The notes below the pieces were generated by a model. The model was not told where the DNA came from and searched no databases. It was given only the letters and a program-made list of their open reading frames with translations. A program made the position numbers and the translations under genes. 64,000 nt of DNA from Kribbella aluminosa (GTDB taxonomy: Bacteria > Actinomycetota > Actinomycetes > Propionibacteriales > Kribbellaceae): contig NZ_JAGINT010000002.1 of NCBI RefSeq assembly GCF_017876295.1, positions 1,550,001 through 1,614,000 on the forward strand, read 5' to 3'. Numbering within the stretch: position 1 is the first letter of the stretch; the number at the start of each line of letters is the position of its first letter. This document shows positions 24,928 through 33,813 of the stretch, in pieces.

Positions 24928-25394
24928 AGGTGCCGCGCGTCGGCAGCGGCGTCGACGTACATCCGTTGGAGGCCGGCCGCCCGATGTGGCTGGCCGGGTT
25001 GCACTGGCCCGAGGAGACGTCGGGTCCGTCGGGGCATTCCGACGGGGACGTTGCCGCGCATGCGATCTGCGACGCGCTGCTGAGCGCCGCCCGGCTCGGC
25101 GACCTCGGCTCGAACTTCGGTACGTCGGAACCGGAATGGGCCGGCGCCTCCGGTGCCGCGCTGCTGGCCGAGGCCGCGCGCCGGGTCCGCGCTGCAGGCT
25201 TCGAGATCGGGAACGTGTCGGTCCAGGTGATTGCCAACCGCCCCCGCTTCGCCGCCCGCCGCGAGGAGGCCGAAAAGGCCCTCAGCGCCGCCTGCGACGC
25301 CGAGGTGTCGGTCAGCGCCACCACCACCGACGGCCTGGGCCTCACCGGCCGAGGCGAAGGCATCGCGGCCCTCGCCACCGCCCTCATCTACTGA
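24924..25394 (+). CDS. ispF: 2-C-methyl-D-erythritol 2,4-cyclodiphosphate synthase
   Basis: A 156-residue trimeric MEP-pathway enzyme that cyclises CDP-methylerythritol 2-phosphate. Zinc ligands are in GSGVDVHPLEAG (Asp and His) and the second His lies in SGHSDGDVAAHAICDALL. The family end motif TTTDGLGLTGRGEGIAALA is present. The GTG start at 24924 overlaps ispD. In mycobacteria cysS follows directly; here about 24 kb of accessory genes intervene. Confidence 0.95.
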   Translation: MKVPRVGSGVDVHPLEAGRPMWLAGLHWPEETSGPSGHSDGDVAAHAICDALLSAARLGDLGSNFGTSEPEWAGASGAALLAEAARRVRAAGFEIGNVSVQVIANRPRFAARREEAEKALSAACDAEVSVSATTTDGLGLTGRGEGIAALATALIY

Positions 25395-25470
25395 CTGCCG
25401 CCCCACCCGCCCTGGCGGCCGCGACCTGGTGGACCGGCGTCGCCCTTCGTGAAAGCAGCCGTCGAGGTGG

Positions 25471-26136
25471 CTAAGGCCCCGAGCTGAATCTGGGGTTGGC
25501 GACATGCGGCACTTCGCCACGCATCCGCCGGTTGTTGATGGCCGCGGCCACGATGATGCCCGAGGCCCCGAGCAGCAGGAGGACGCTCGAGACGACCTTG
25601 GTGGTGACGTGCAGCGGCCCGGCGAACTGCGCCGGCAGCACGTTGTTCGGATCGACGATCAGCTGGACCTGACCGTTCGGGAAGTGCCGGTAGTCGCCGC
25701 TGCTCAGGTCATGGCTGTGACCGTCCGGGCAGTCCGCGGTGAACGACTTGACCCCGGTACCGTCGTAGCCGCGGACCTTGCAGGTCACGGTCCGGCCGAC
25801 GTGCGACAGCAGCAGCGGCGTCGGCGTCATCATCCACGGCACCGCCGCCATCCCGGCCGCCGCCGCACCGAGGTACCCGAAGTAGCCGCCGCCCAGCGTC
25901 GCGATGCCGATCACGAAGAACCCGCAGCCGGCCAGCATCGCGAGCACCGCGAAGATGATGTTGTGCGGCGGCAGCGTGTACAGCCCGCCGGCCAGCACGA
26001 ACAGCACCGCGCCGATCGCGATGTTGCGCCAGGTCGGTCCCTTCGGCGAGCCCGGGCGGCGGAGCCGGCGGCCTGCCACGACGATGATCAGCAGGACCAG
26101 CGCGGTGCCGCCGAAGAACTCCCACCCGATACTCAT
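25471..26136 (-). CDS. Integral membrane protein downstream of Pls-like operon
   Basis: A 221-residue membrane protein of unknown family. Helices lie near residues 5-22 (WEFFGGTALVLLIIVVAG), 38-55, 60-80 (NIIFAVLAMLAGCGFFVIG), 85-105 and 185-205 (VVSSVLLLLGASGIIVAAAI). A soluble segment (about 115-180: RTVTCKVRGYDGTGVKSFTADCPDGHSHDL) contains two Cys and a His-rich turn. The start at 26136 follows the M1 peptidase stop by 4 bases, so it is the third gene of the operon. It could help export or immunity for the polymer product (inference from context only). Confidence 0.72.
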   Translation of the reverse strand: MSIGWEFFGGTALVLLIIVVAGRRLRRPGSPKGPTWRNIAIGAVLFVLAGGLYTLPPHNIIFAVLAMLAGCGFFVIGIATLGGGYFGYLGAAAAGMAAVPWMMTPTPLLLSHVGRTVTCKVRGYDGTGVKSFTADCPDGHSHDLSSGDYRHFPNGQVQLIVDPNNVLPAQFAGPLHVTTKVVSSVLLLLGASGIIVAAAINNRRMRGEVPHVANPRFSSGP

Positions 26137-26140
26137 CCGG

Positions 26141-27439
26141 TCAACGCCTCCGAGGCAGTGATGGCAAAGCGCACGCATCCAGCCAGGAGGCCAGCAGGCG
26201 CCGCAGCGCGTCCTCGTCGGGGCTGAAGGTCGTCGCCAGTGCGATGAACTCCGCCGTACTCACGGACCCGTGCCGGTGCGTCTTCGTCCAGGTCCGGAGC
26301 AGCTCGAAGAACGCCTGGTCGCCCAGGTGTTTCCGCAGTACGTGCAGGGTGATCGCGCCGCGCTTGTAGAGCCGGTCGTCGAACATCAGCTCCGGTCCGG
26401 GGTCCGACAGCAGTAAGTCCTGCGGCAGGCCCTTCAACCGGGTGTGGGCCTTCGCGACCTGCTGGTCGGCGGTCGGGCCGCCGGACTCCTCCGACCACAA
26501 CCACTCGGCGTAACAGGCGAAGCCCTCGTTCAGCCAGATGTGCTGCCAGCTCGACGGGGTCAGGCTGTTGCCGAACCACTGGTGCGCCAATTCGTGTGCG
26601 ACCAGCCGTTCGGAGCCGCGCCGCCCGTCCACATGGTTGCTGCCGAACACCGAGATGCCCTGCGCCTCCAGCGGAATCTCGAGCGGGTCATCCGTCACCA
26701 CGACCGTGTATCCGCCGAACGGGTACGGCCCGAACAGCCGGCAGAACAGCTTCATCATGTCCTGCTGGCGCCCGAAGTCGTGCCGGAACTGGCGAATGTG
26801 CCCGCCCGGCAGCACCCCCCGGATGGTCACCGGGGACGCGGCCAGGTCGACCTCGTCGTACCGCCCGATCTGCACGGTCGCGAGGTACGTCGCCATCGGC
26901 GCCGCCTGGTCGAACACCCACGTCGTCCGGCTGGCCTTCACCCGACGGGACACCAGCCGCCCGTTCGCGACCACCTGGTACGGCGAGTCGGTGGTGATCG
27001 AGATGCGGTAGTGCGCCTTGTCGCCGGGGTGGTCGTTGCACGGGAACCAGGTGGCCGCGCCGCTCGGCTGGCTGGCGACGATGACGCCCTCGGTGAGTTC
27101 CTCCCAGCCGAGCTCGCCCCACGGGCTGTCCTCGGGCTTCGGATTCCCGCCGTACTGGATGTCGATCGAGAACTCGGCGCCGTCCGGGATGCTCGCGGTG
27201 ATGTAGAGCTTGCCGGCGCGCTGGGTGAAGCGCTGCGAGCGGCGGCCGTTCACCGACACCTTCGACGCCCGGAGGCCGGACAGGTCGAGGCTGAACCGGG
27301 TCAGCGGCTCGGTGGCGAACGCGGTGATCGTCGCCTTTCCGCTCAACCGGTTGCTGCTGACCCGATAGTCCAGCTCCAGGTCGTACGACTCGACCTTGTA
27401 GCCCGGGTTTCCGTGAGTGGGCACATACGGGTCACCCAT
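26141..27439 (-). CDS. M1-family zinc aminopeptidase in Pls-like operon
   Basis: A 432-residue cytoplasmic metallopeptidase, short for M1 (catalytic core only). The beta-sandwich N-terminal domain (1-190) is followed by the thermolysin-like domain: GAMEN-like segment LEAQGISVFG, zinc motif HELAHQWFG, and 18 residues later NEGFACYAEW with the third ligand. It lacks a signal peptide. Its ATG overlaps the stop of the Pls-like synthetase by 1 base (TGATG), so the two are coupled. Epsilon-polylysine producers carry zinc aminopeptidases that degrade the polymer, so a product-trimming or self-protection role is plausible (inference). Confidence 0.87.
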   Translation of the reverse strand: MGDPYVPTHGNPGYKVESYDLELDYRVSSNRLSGKATITAFATEPLTRFSLDLSGLRASKVSVNGRRSQRFTQRAGKLYITASIPDGAEFSIDIQYGGNPKPEDSPWGELGWEELTEGVIVASQPSGAATWFPCNDHPGDKAHYRISITTDSPYQVVANGRLVSRRVKASRTTWVFDQAAPMATYLATVQIGRYDEVDLAASPVTIRGVLPGGHIRQFRHDFGRQQDMMKLFCRLFGPYPFGGYTVVVTDDPLEIPLEAQGISVFGSNHVDGRRGSERLVAHELAHQWFGNSLTPSSWQHIWLNEGFACYAEWLWSEESGGPTADQQVAKAHTRLKGLPQDLLLSDPGPELMFDDRLYKRGAITLHVLRKHLGDQAFFELLRTWTKTHRHGSVSTAEFIALATTFSPDEDALRRLLASWLDACALPSLPRRR

Positions 27440-30400
27440 CAGCCCTGCCAGGGTCCGCTGTGCTGCCAGGGTGCAATGGGGTTTCCCGCCCACCGCGTAC
27501 CCGCAGGCACGCCTTCACCACGCATCACGAGAGACACCGGGCCGATGGTAGCGCCCGCGCCGATCGTGGCAGCCGGAAGGACGATGCCGTGCGGCCCGAG
27601 GGTCGCCCCGGGCCCGAAGGTGACTGTGTTCATGGAGAGAACTCGATCATGAAAAAGGTGCGTCTGCAGCACACAACCGCGATTCACCGTGGCGCCGTCG
27701 CCCAGGGTGACCAGGTCCGCCTCCGGCAACCAGTACGTCTCGCACCAGACGCCCTTGCCGATCTTCGCTCCGAGTGACCGCAGCCAGAGATTGAGCACCG
27801 GCGTACCGGCGGCGGCGTTCGCGAACCACGGCGCGGCGACCAGTTCGACGAAGCTGTCGACCACCTCGTTGCGCCACACGAACGAGCTCCACAGCGGGTA
27901 CTCGACCGCGCGGGTGCGGCCGACGATCAGCCATTTCGCCACCGTCGCCATCCCGCCCGCGACCGCGCCGGCGGCCAGGATCACCGCACCGGAGAGCAGC
28001 ACGGCGAGCCACGGGCCGAGCCAGATGTCCAGCGTCTGCAGCCCGAACAGCACGCCGAGCCCGATCAGCACCGTGCACATCATCGGCACGAACCGGCACA
28101 GCTCGACCAAGGCCCTCAAGACCTTGAGCTTGTACGGCGGGTTGTAGGTGCGGCTCTGGTCACCCGAGACGGCCTGCCGACGGAGCTTCACCGGCGGCGA
28201 GCCGAGCCACGACGTACCTGCCTTGGACTTCTTCGGCGCCGCGGACAGCACCGCGACCAGGCCGTTCTTCGGGACGCTCCGACCCGGCGCCGTCATCCCG
28301 GAGTTGCCGAGGAACGCGCGCTTGCCGACCTTCGCGCCGGCCACGTGCAGCCAGCCCCCGCCCAGCTCGTACGACGCGATCATCGTGTCGTCGGCCAGGA
28401 ACGCACCCTCACCGACCGTGGTCATCTTCGGCAGCAGCAGCACCGTCGAGGCCTCGACGTCGCGGCCGATCTTGGCGCCGAGCGCCCGCAGCCACCACGG
28501 CGTCAGCAGGCTCGCGTACAGCGGGAAGAGCAGCGTACGGGCGGAGTCCAGGAGACGCTCGGTCGCCCAGACCTGCCAGCCGATCCGGCTGCGGACCGGG
28601 TAGTGACCTGGCTTGATGCCGATGCCGAGCAGCCGGACACCGATCAGCGTGAGCACCGCGATCGTCGCGAAGCCGACCACTGTCATCAGCGGGACGGCGC
28701 CCAGCGCGTGCAGCGCCGCCTCCTGCAGGCTCGACGTACCGCGCAGCGCACGACCGAGTACGGCGAACGCCGCCGCGGCCCCGGCCACCGGGACCAGGGA
28801 CATGACCGCGGACTGCGCGCCGTACGCCGCGACCCACCAGGGTGCCCGGTTGGGACGGTGGTCGGGCCACGGGTGCCGCGCGCGACCGAGCCGGGCTGCG
28901 GGGGAGCCGGACCAGCGCTCGTTGTCGGGGACCTTGCCGGAGACGGCCGATCCGGCCATGATCTCGGCGGCCCGGCCGATCTCGGCGCCGGGGAGCAAGG
29001 TACTGCGGGATCCGATGACCGCGTCGGCGCCGACCGCCACCCGCCCGACGTGCAACTGGTCGCCGTCGGTCCAGTAGCCGGCCAGGTCGACCTCGGGCTC
29101 GATCGAGGCGCCGCGGCCCATCGTGAGCATGCCGGTGATCGGCGGGAGCGTGTGCAGGTCGACGCCGCGGCCGATCTTCGCGCCGAGCGCGCGGGCGTAG
29201 TACGTGATCCAGGGCGCGCCCGCTAGGTTGGCGGCGCCGGCCGCGTCGGCCAGGTTCTCCGCGGCCCACAGCCGGACGTGGACGGTGCCACCTCTCGGAT
29301 AGGTACCGGGTTTGAGGCCCTTCAAGAGAATCCGGGCGCCGACGACCGCGATGCTCATCCGGCCCGCCGGGCTGATCAGGATCAGCCAGCCGGCCAGGAT
29401 CCACCACCAGGACACGGTCCGCGCCCACGGCAGCGGGTCGATCAGCGCGGCGAGCAGGTTGTTCAGCGTGAACAGGTAGACCAGCCAACGGACGCCGACG
29501 ACGGTCTGCAGGATCAGGGTCAGCGCCGTCTGCAGGAGCTGCGTGCCGCGCGGCGTCGGCCGGATCTCGCGCAGCTCGACGGGCTCCTGCGCCGAGGGCT
29601 GGAAGTCGTCGAGCCGCTCCGCGAGCGCGCCGAGCCGCGGGTACTCGTAGATGTCGCCGACCGTGACCTCGGGAAACCGTTCCCGCAGCACGGATACCAG
29701 CTGCGCCGCGGCGAGACTGCCGCCGCCGTGCAGGAAGAAGTCGTTGTCGGGGCCGGTGACCTTGGCGCCGAGGACCTGGGTCCAGCGCTCGGCCAGCCAG
29801 CCCGCCGTACCGCTCAGCTCTGCCGGCGGGCCGTCGCTGTCCATCCCGGGCAGCGGCCAGGGCAGGGCGTTCCGGTCGACCTTGCCGGACGTCCGGGTCG
29901 GCAGCGTGTCGACGATCGCGAGCAGCGGTACGAGCGCAGCGGGCAGCGCCTCCCGCAGTCGCTCGGTGGCCTTCGCGTTGTCGAACGCGGCCGGGTCGTC
30001 CGGTACGACGTACCCGACGAGGAGCTGGTTACCGGCGGCGCTGTTCCGTACGGCGGCCGCGGCGCCGCTGACCCCCGGCAGGGCCTGGAGGGCGGCGTCG
30101 ACCTCGCCGAGCTCGATCCGGCGGCCGCCGAGCTTGACCTGCTCGTCGGCGCGGCCCTGGAACAGCAGGCCCAGCGGGTCCGACCGCACCAGGTCGCCGC
30201 TGCGGTACGCGCGCTCCCAGCCCAGCGTCGGCATCGGCGCGAACTTCTCGGCGTCCTTGACCGGGTCCAGGTACCGGGCCAGGCCGACGCCGCCGATGAT
30301 CAGCTCGCCGATCTCCCCGTCGGCCACTTCGTTGCCTGAGGCATCTACTACCGCGAGGTCCCAGCCGTCCAGCGGGAGGCCGATCCGGACCGGGCCTTCG

Positions 30401-31380
30401 CCGGTGAGCAGCGCGGCGCACGCGACCACGGTGGCCTCGGTCGGGCCGTACGTGTTCCACACCTCGCGACCCTCGACCGCGAGCCGCTCGGCCAGCTCCG
30501 GCGGGCAGGCCTCGCCGCCGAAGATCAGCAGCCGGACCTGGTCCAGCGCGTCGCCCGGCCAGAGTGCCGCAAGGGTCGGCACGGTGGAGACCACAGTGAT
30601 GCCTTGGGCAACCAACCACGGGCCGAGGTCCATGCCGGTCCGGACCAGGCTTCTCGGCGCCGGGACCAGGCAGGCGCCGTGCCGCCAGGCCAGCCACATC
30701 TCCTCGCAGGACGCGTCGAACGCGACGGACAGGCCGGCGAGGACGCGGTCGTCCGGGCCGATCGGCTCGTCCTGCAGGAACAGCCGGGCCTCGGCGTCCA
30801 CGAACGCGGCGGCCGAGCGGTGCGTGACCGCGACGCCTTTCGGTACGCCGGTCGAGCCCGAGGTGAAGATGATCCACGCGTCGTCGGTCGGCTCCGGGCC
30901 GCTGCCCTTGGCCTCCGTCCTGCTCGAGGAATCCATTCGCGCGGAGTACGGGTAGTCGAAGGCGCCGTTGGCCGCGTCGTTGTCGATCGGGTCCGGCTGC
31001 GGGCGGGTCGGCATGAGCGTCAGGTCGTCGCCGACCGTCGCGGCGACGTCGGCCTCGCCGAAGACCAGCTCGGCGCGTTCCTCCGGGTCGTCGGCGTCGA
31101 CCGGTACGTACGCCGCACCGGCCTGCAGGGTGCCGAGGATCGCGACGTACAGGTCGTTGTGGCCGGACGAGATCCGGATCCCGACCCGGTCGCCCGGGCC
31201 GATCCCGGCCGCGGTCAGCCGGGCCGCGAACCTGCCGGTCTGCACCAGCAGCTCGCGGTAGCTGAGGCTGACGCTGCCGTCGTCCAGCGCCGGCTCGTCG
31301 GCGTACCTGTTGGCCGTCTCCTCGAGAACATCCACCAACGTCCGCGCGGCCGTCGCCAACTCCCCGCGTCGCAACGTCAC
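27439..31380 (-). CDS. Pls-like single-module NRPS (adenylation-carrier-six-TM), putative poly-lysine-type synthetase
   Basis: A 1313-residue membrane synthetase. Adenylation domain (about 15-505): FTSGSTGVPKG, YGPTEA, YRSGDLV, final Lys500. Carrier domain (about 520-590): DNDFFLHGGGS, phosphopantetheine Ser555. The rest has six hydrophobic segments separating three left-handed beta-helix (hexapeptide) lobes, the terminal domain named in TIGR02353. There is no condensation or thioesterase domain. Length and architecture match epsilon-poly-L-lysine synthetase Pls (about 1319). Binding-pocket residues read D222 A223 E226 S265 I286 G288 T310 V318 V319 K500, eight of ten identical to the lysine code DAESIGSVCK of bacitracin synthetase. 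The GTG at 31380 is chosen to avoid overlap with the upstream gene; a GTG at 31431 is possible. The product is inferred, and many homologues are uncharacterised. Confidence 0.88.
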   Translation of the reverse strand: MTLRRGELATAARTLVDVLEETANRYADEPALDDGSVSLSYRELLVQTGRFAARLTAAGIGPGDRVGIRISSGHNDLYVAILGTLQAGAAYVPVDADDPEERAELVFGEADVAATVGDDLTLMPTRPQPDPIDNDAANGAFDYPYSARMDSSSRTEAKGSGPEPTDDAWIIFTSGSTGVPKGVAVTHRSAAAFVDAEARLFLQDEPIGPDDRVLAGLSVAFDASCEEMWLAWRHGACLVPAPRSLVRTGMDLGPWLVAQGITVVSTVPTLAALWPGDALDQVRLLIFGGEACPPELAERLAVEGREVWNTYGPTEATVVACAALLTGEGPVRIGLPLDGWDLAVVDASGNEVADGEIGELIIGGVGLARYLDPVKDAEKFAPMPTLGWERAYRSGDLVRSDPLGLLFQGRADEQVKLGGRRIELGEVDAALQALPGVSGAAAAVRNSAAGNQLLVGYVVPDDPAAFDNAKATERLREALPAALVPLLAIVDTLPTRTSGKVDRNALPWPLPGMDSDGPPAELSGTAGWLAERWTQVLGAKVTGPDNDFFLHGGGSLAAAQLVSVLRERFPEVTVGDIYEYPRLGALAERLDDFQPSAQEPVELREIRPTPRGTQLLQTALTLILQTVVGVRWLVYLFTLNNLLAALIDPLPWARTVSWWWILAGWLILISPAGRMSIAVVGARILLKGLKPGTYPRGGTVHVRLWAAENLADAAGAANLAGAPWITYYARALGAKIGRGVDLHTLPPITGMLTMGRGASIEPEVDLAGYWTDGDQLHVGRVAVGADAVIGSRSTLLPGAEIGRAAEIMAGSAVSGKVPDNERWSGSPAARLGRARHPWPDHRPNRAPWWVAAYGAQSAVMSLVPVAGAAAAFAVLGRALRGTSSLQEAALHALGAVPLMTVVGFATIAVLTLIGVRLLGIGIKPGHYPVRSRIGWQVWATERLLDSARTLLFPLYASLLTPWWLRALGAKIGRDVEASTVLLLPKMTTVGEGAFLADDTMIASYELGGGWLHVAGAKVGKRAFLGNSGMTAPGRSVPKNGLVAVLSAAPKKSKAGTSWLGSPPVKLRRQAVSGDQSRTYNPPYKLKVLRALVELCRFVPMMCTVLIGLGVLFGLQTLDIWLGPWLAVLLSGAVILAAGAVAGGMATVAKWLIVGRTRAVEYPLWSSFVWRNEVVDSFVELVAAPWFANAAAGTPVLNLWLRSLGAKIGKGVWCETYWLPEADLVTLGDGATVNRGCVLQTHLFHDRVLSMNTVTFGPGATLGPHGIVLPAATIGAGATIGPVSLVMRGEGVPAGTRWAGNPIAPWQHSGPWQG

Positions 31381-31444
31381 GGGCGGATAATACGCCGCTC
31401 GGTTACCAGTTCGATAACCCGAAGCAAACACGTGGGTGTGTCCA

Positions 31445-32227
31445 TCAACCCCAGTCTGCGTTGCGGACAAAGGTCCTGAAGGACCGGGCGGGACGGTCGA
31501 GCGCTCGTTGTAGGTCGGTCGTAGGCCGGCCGTCGAGCCCTCCGAGAATCGCGGCGAGCAGTTCCGCTCCGGATCGCGGAACACCTTGGGCGACTTGTTC
31601 TTCGACGTACGTCGCCGAGTCGATCGCGACGTACTCGACGCGGTGTCCGGCGTCCTCGAGGTGTGCGGCGGCCTCGGCGAACGTGATCGCCTCGGGGCCC
31701 GTCAGCTCGTAGGTGCGGCCGTGATGGCCGGACGTGGTGAGCGCGGCGACCGCGACGTCGGCGATGTCGTCGGCGTCGACGAACGCGGTCCGTCCGTTGC
31801 CGGCCGGGAGCGCGAGGCGGCCGGTCCGGACCGCGGCGCGCCACGGGCCTTCGCTGAAGTTCTGCGCGAACCAGTTGGGGTGCAGGATCGTCCACTCGTC
31901 GGCGTCGCGCACTGCCTGCTCGGCGGTGTGCAGTGGATGGCCGGCGTCCGACGCGCGGGACGCCGACAGCAGGACGAGACGCCGTACGCCGGCCGCAAGC
32001 GCCGCTTCGGTGAACCGGGCGAGTCGGCCGCCGGGGCGGATGGTGGGTTCCATCAGGTACGCGGCCGCGATGCCGTCGAGGTGCCAGGTGGTGGGGTCGT
32101 CAAGGTCGAGTCGTACGTCGGCGCCGGTGCGGGCCGCCGTACGGACGTCGTGGCCGCCCGCGCGGAGGCGGTCGGCGATACGGCGGCCGGTGGTGCCGGT
32201 GCCGCCGAGGATCAGGAAGGTGTCCAT
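31445..32227 (-). CDS. NmrA-like NAD(P)-binding protein
   Basis: A 260-residue atypical SDR. The Rossmann motif is FLILGGTGTTGRRIADRL at residues 4-21, and LVLLSASRA and HPNWFAQNFSEG are typical of NmrA/quinone oxidoreductase-like members. The canonical YxxxK is absent, so it may be a redox sensor or reductase. It is divergent from the AraC regulator with 83 bases between starts, a common regulator-target arrangement. Length and domain are complete. Confidence 0.85.
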   Translation of the reverse strand: MDTFLILGGTGTTGRRIADRLRAGGHDVRTAARTGADVRLDLDDPTTWHLDGIAAAYLMEPTIRPGGRLARFTEAALAAGVRRLVLLSASRASDAGHPLHTAEQAVRDADEWTILHPNWFAQNFSEGPWRAAVRTGRLALPAGNGRTAFVDADDIADVAVAALTTSGHHGRTYELTGPEAITFAEAAAHLEDAGHRVEYVAIDSATYVEEQVAQGVPRSGAELLAAILGGLDGRPTTDLQRALDRPARSFRTFVRNADWG

Positions 32228-32310
32228 GGAGTCCAGCCAACTGCTCGCGGGGCAGACGATCCATGGGCGTGCGTCGCGGATACCTTTGTGATCGTCTACC
32301 GTCGGACGGT

Positions 32311-33231
32311 GTGGACGTGTTGAGCGACCTGCTGCAGCGGGCGCAGGCGACGGATGCGCTGGTCCGGCAGATCATCGCGAGCGAGCCGTGGTCCGTGACG
32401 TACGCCGACGTGCCGTCGCTGTCGGTGGTCGCGACGCTCGGTGGCAACGCCTGCCTGCGGCTGGACGACGGCGTACCGCGGATGCTGGCGGCCGGGGACA
32501 TCGCGTTGATCACCGGGGTCGGCAGTTACATGATCGCGGACGATCCGGAGACGCCGCCGTCGTACGTCATTCGCGGTGGGCGGAAGCACACGGCCGGCGG
32601 GGAGCCGGTGGAGTGGCGGGAATACCTGGCGCCGCGGACGTACGGCGACGGCCTGCCGGGAGCTACGACGATGGTGCGTGGTGCCTACGACCTCCGTGGC
32701 GGCGCGGGCGAACGGGTGCTCGCGTTGTTGCCTCAGCTTGCTGTTGTGTCGGCGACACCGAACACACGGCCCGCGCTGGATCTGCTGACCACGGAGATCG
32801 CCCGTGAGGAGCCGGGGCAGGACGCTGTGCTCAGGAGGCTGCTGGACTTCGTACTGGTGCTGGCACTGCGCGCTTGGTGCGCGGAGGTCCAGCTTCCGTC
32901 CTGGTATCAGGCACTGTCCGCGCAGGGCGTCGGTGACGCGCTACGCCTGATGCATGAGGACCCTGCACGCCGTTGGTCGGTGGCAGAGCTGGCAGCTGAA
33001 GCCGGTCTCTCTCGCGCTACGTTCGCCGCCCGCTTCTCGAAGCTCGTAGGCCAACCGCCTCTGACCTACCTGACCAACTGGCGCATGACCCTCGCGGCGG
33101 ATCGCCTGCGCACAACCACGGACACCGTGGCTACGGTTGCGCGCGAGGTCGGCTACGAGGATCCGTTCGCGTTCAGCGTCGCCTTCAAACGCATCTACAA
33201 CCAGCCACCGACGACCTGGCGAACAGCCTGA
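32311..33231 (+). CDS. AraC-family regulator with cupin domain
   Basis: A 306-residue transcription factor. N-terminal cupin_6-type sensor domain (about 1-180: MDVLSDLLQRAQATDALV, LRLDDGVPRMLAAGDIALI). C-terminal double HTH (about 200-300: WSVAELAAEAGLSRATFAAR and VATVAREVGYEDPFAFSVAF). The GTG at 32311 begins the typical VDVLSDLL. It probably controls the divergent NmrA-like gene in response to a small molecule. Confidence 0.88.
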   Translation: MDVLSDLLQRAQATDALVRQIIASEPWSVTYADVPSLSVVATLGGNACLRLDDGVPRMLAAGDIALITGVGSYMIADDPETPPSYVIRGGRKHTAGGEPVEWREYLAPRTYGDGLPGATTMVRGAYDLRGGAGERVLALLPQLAVVSATPNTRPALDLLTTEIAREEPGQDAVLRRLLDFVLVLALRAWCAEVQLPSWYQALSAQGVGDALRLMHEDPARRWSVAELAAEAGLSRATFAARFSKLVGQPPLTYLTNWRMTLAADRLRTTTDTVATVAREVGYEDPFAFSVAFKRIYNQPPTTWRTA

Positions 33232-33272
33232 GCCACCAGCTCCGGCTGGTCCTGCTGGACGTAGTGGTCAGA
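33195..33272 (-). pseudogene. C-terminal remnant of an alpha/beta-hydrolase
   Basis: Reading the minus strand from 33272 gives SDHYVQQDQPELVAQAVRQV and then VGGWL and a TAG stop. This is the typical end of an epoxide-hydrolase/haloalkane-dehalogenase-like alpha/beta-hydrolase; HYVQQDQPE carries the catalytic histidine. Nothing upstream in this frame resembles the rest of the enzyme. The remnant overlaps the last 37 bases of the araC-family gene on the other strand, so a deletion brought these sequences together. Confidence 0.5.
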
Positions 33273-33299
33273 CGGGGACGTTGACGGCGTTGTCGCGGG

Positions 33300-33743
33300 T
33301 CACGGGGCGCACTCCGGCTTCAGGCCCCGGTAGCCGGTGCGGGACGAGTCGTCGATGCCGACGTAGCACTCGATGCCGGGGCTGACCTTGTTGGAGCCGA
33401 TGGTCGCGTTCGTGGAGTTGATCGCCAGGCCGACCACCCTGCCGGGCTTGGCCGCGAACGTGTTGCCGTCGCCGTCACCGGCCTGCGGATCGGTGATGGT
33501 CAGGTGCGAGACCGTGATGTTGTTGCCGGTCACCTCGACGCCGGGCGCGTCCGGCTCCTCGAGGACGTAGTTCTGTACGACGACGTTGTCGGCCTCGACG
33601 GTGATCCCGCCGACCGACTGGCCGTGGCCGTCGTACACCTTAGGGCTGGTCGCCGTACCGCCGGAGGAGATCTCCAGCCGGTCCGGGGAGGCGTGGGCAT
33701 GCAGTGGGACGAGCAGAGTGAGGGCCATGAGGAGCTTGAACAT
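33300..33743 (-). CDS. Small secreted beta-helix-like protein, probably truncated
   Basis: A 147-residue secreted protein with signal peptide MFKLLMALTLLVPLHAHA. The mature part has beta-helix-like rungs (GGITVEADNVVVQNYVLEEP, GVEVTGNNITVSHLTITDP) of the kind found in much longer right-handed parallel beta-helix lyase-type proteins. The C-terminus holds two cysteines (IECYVGIDDSSRTGYRG ... ECAP). Past the stop, another frame reads VTRDNAVNVPV then a stop, so a lost base may have shortened the end. Probably a shortened paralogue; catalytic residues are not visible. Confidence 0.6.
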   Translation of the reverse strand: MFKLLMALTLLVPLHAHASPDRLEISSGGTATSPKVYDGHGQSVGGITVEADNVVVQNYVLEEPDAPGVEVTGNNITVSHLTITDPQAGDGDGNTFAAKPGRVVGLAINSTNATIGSNKVSPGIECYVGIDDSSRTGYRGLKPECAP

Positions 33744-33813
33744 CGCGAGGACTCCTGCGTGGAGGGGGTGTCGCCGCGAAGCTAGGACAGGTCGCCGGGG
33801 ACCCCTCCCGAGC

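Noticed and set aside
27439..31380. Ordinary NRPS or siderophore synthetase
   Set aside because: There is no condensation, epimerisation or thioesterase domain; the membrane beta-helix C-terminus is that of Pls-type enzymes.
31381..31584. Upstream extension of the Pls-like synthetase to 31584
   Set aside because: It would overlap the NmrA-like gene by about 140 bases and adds Arg/Pro-rich residues unlike an adenylation domain.
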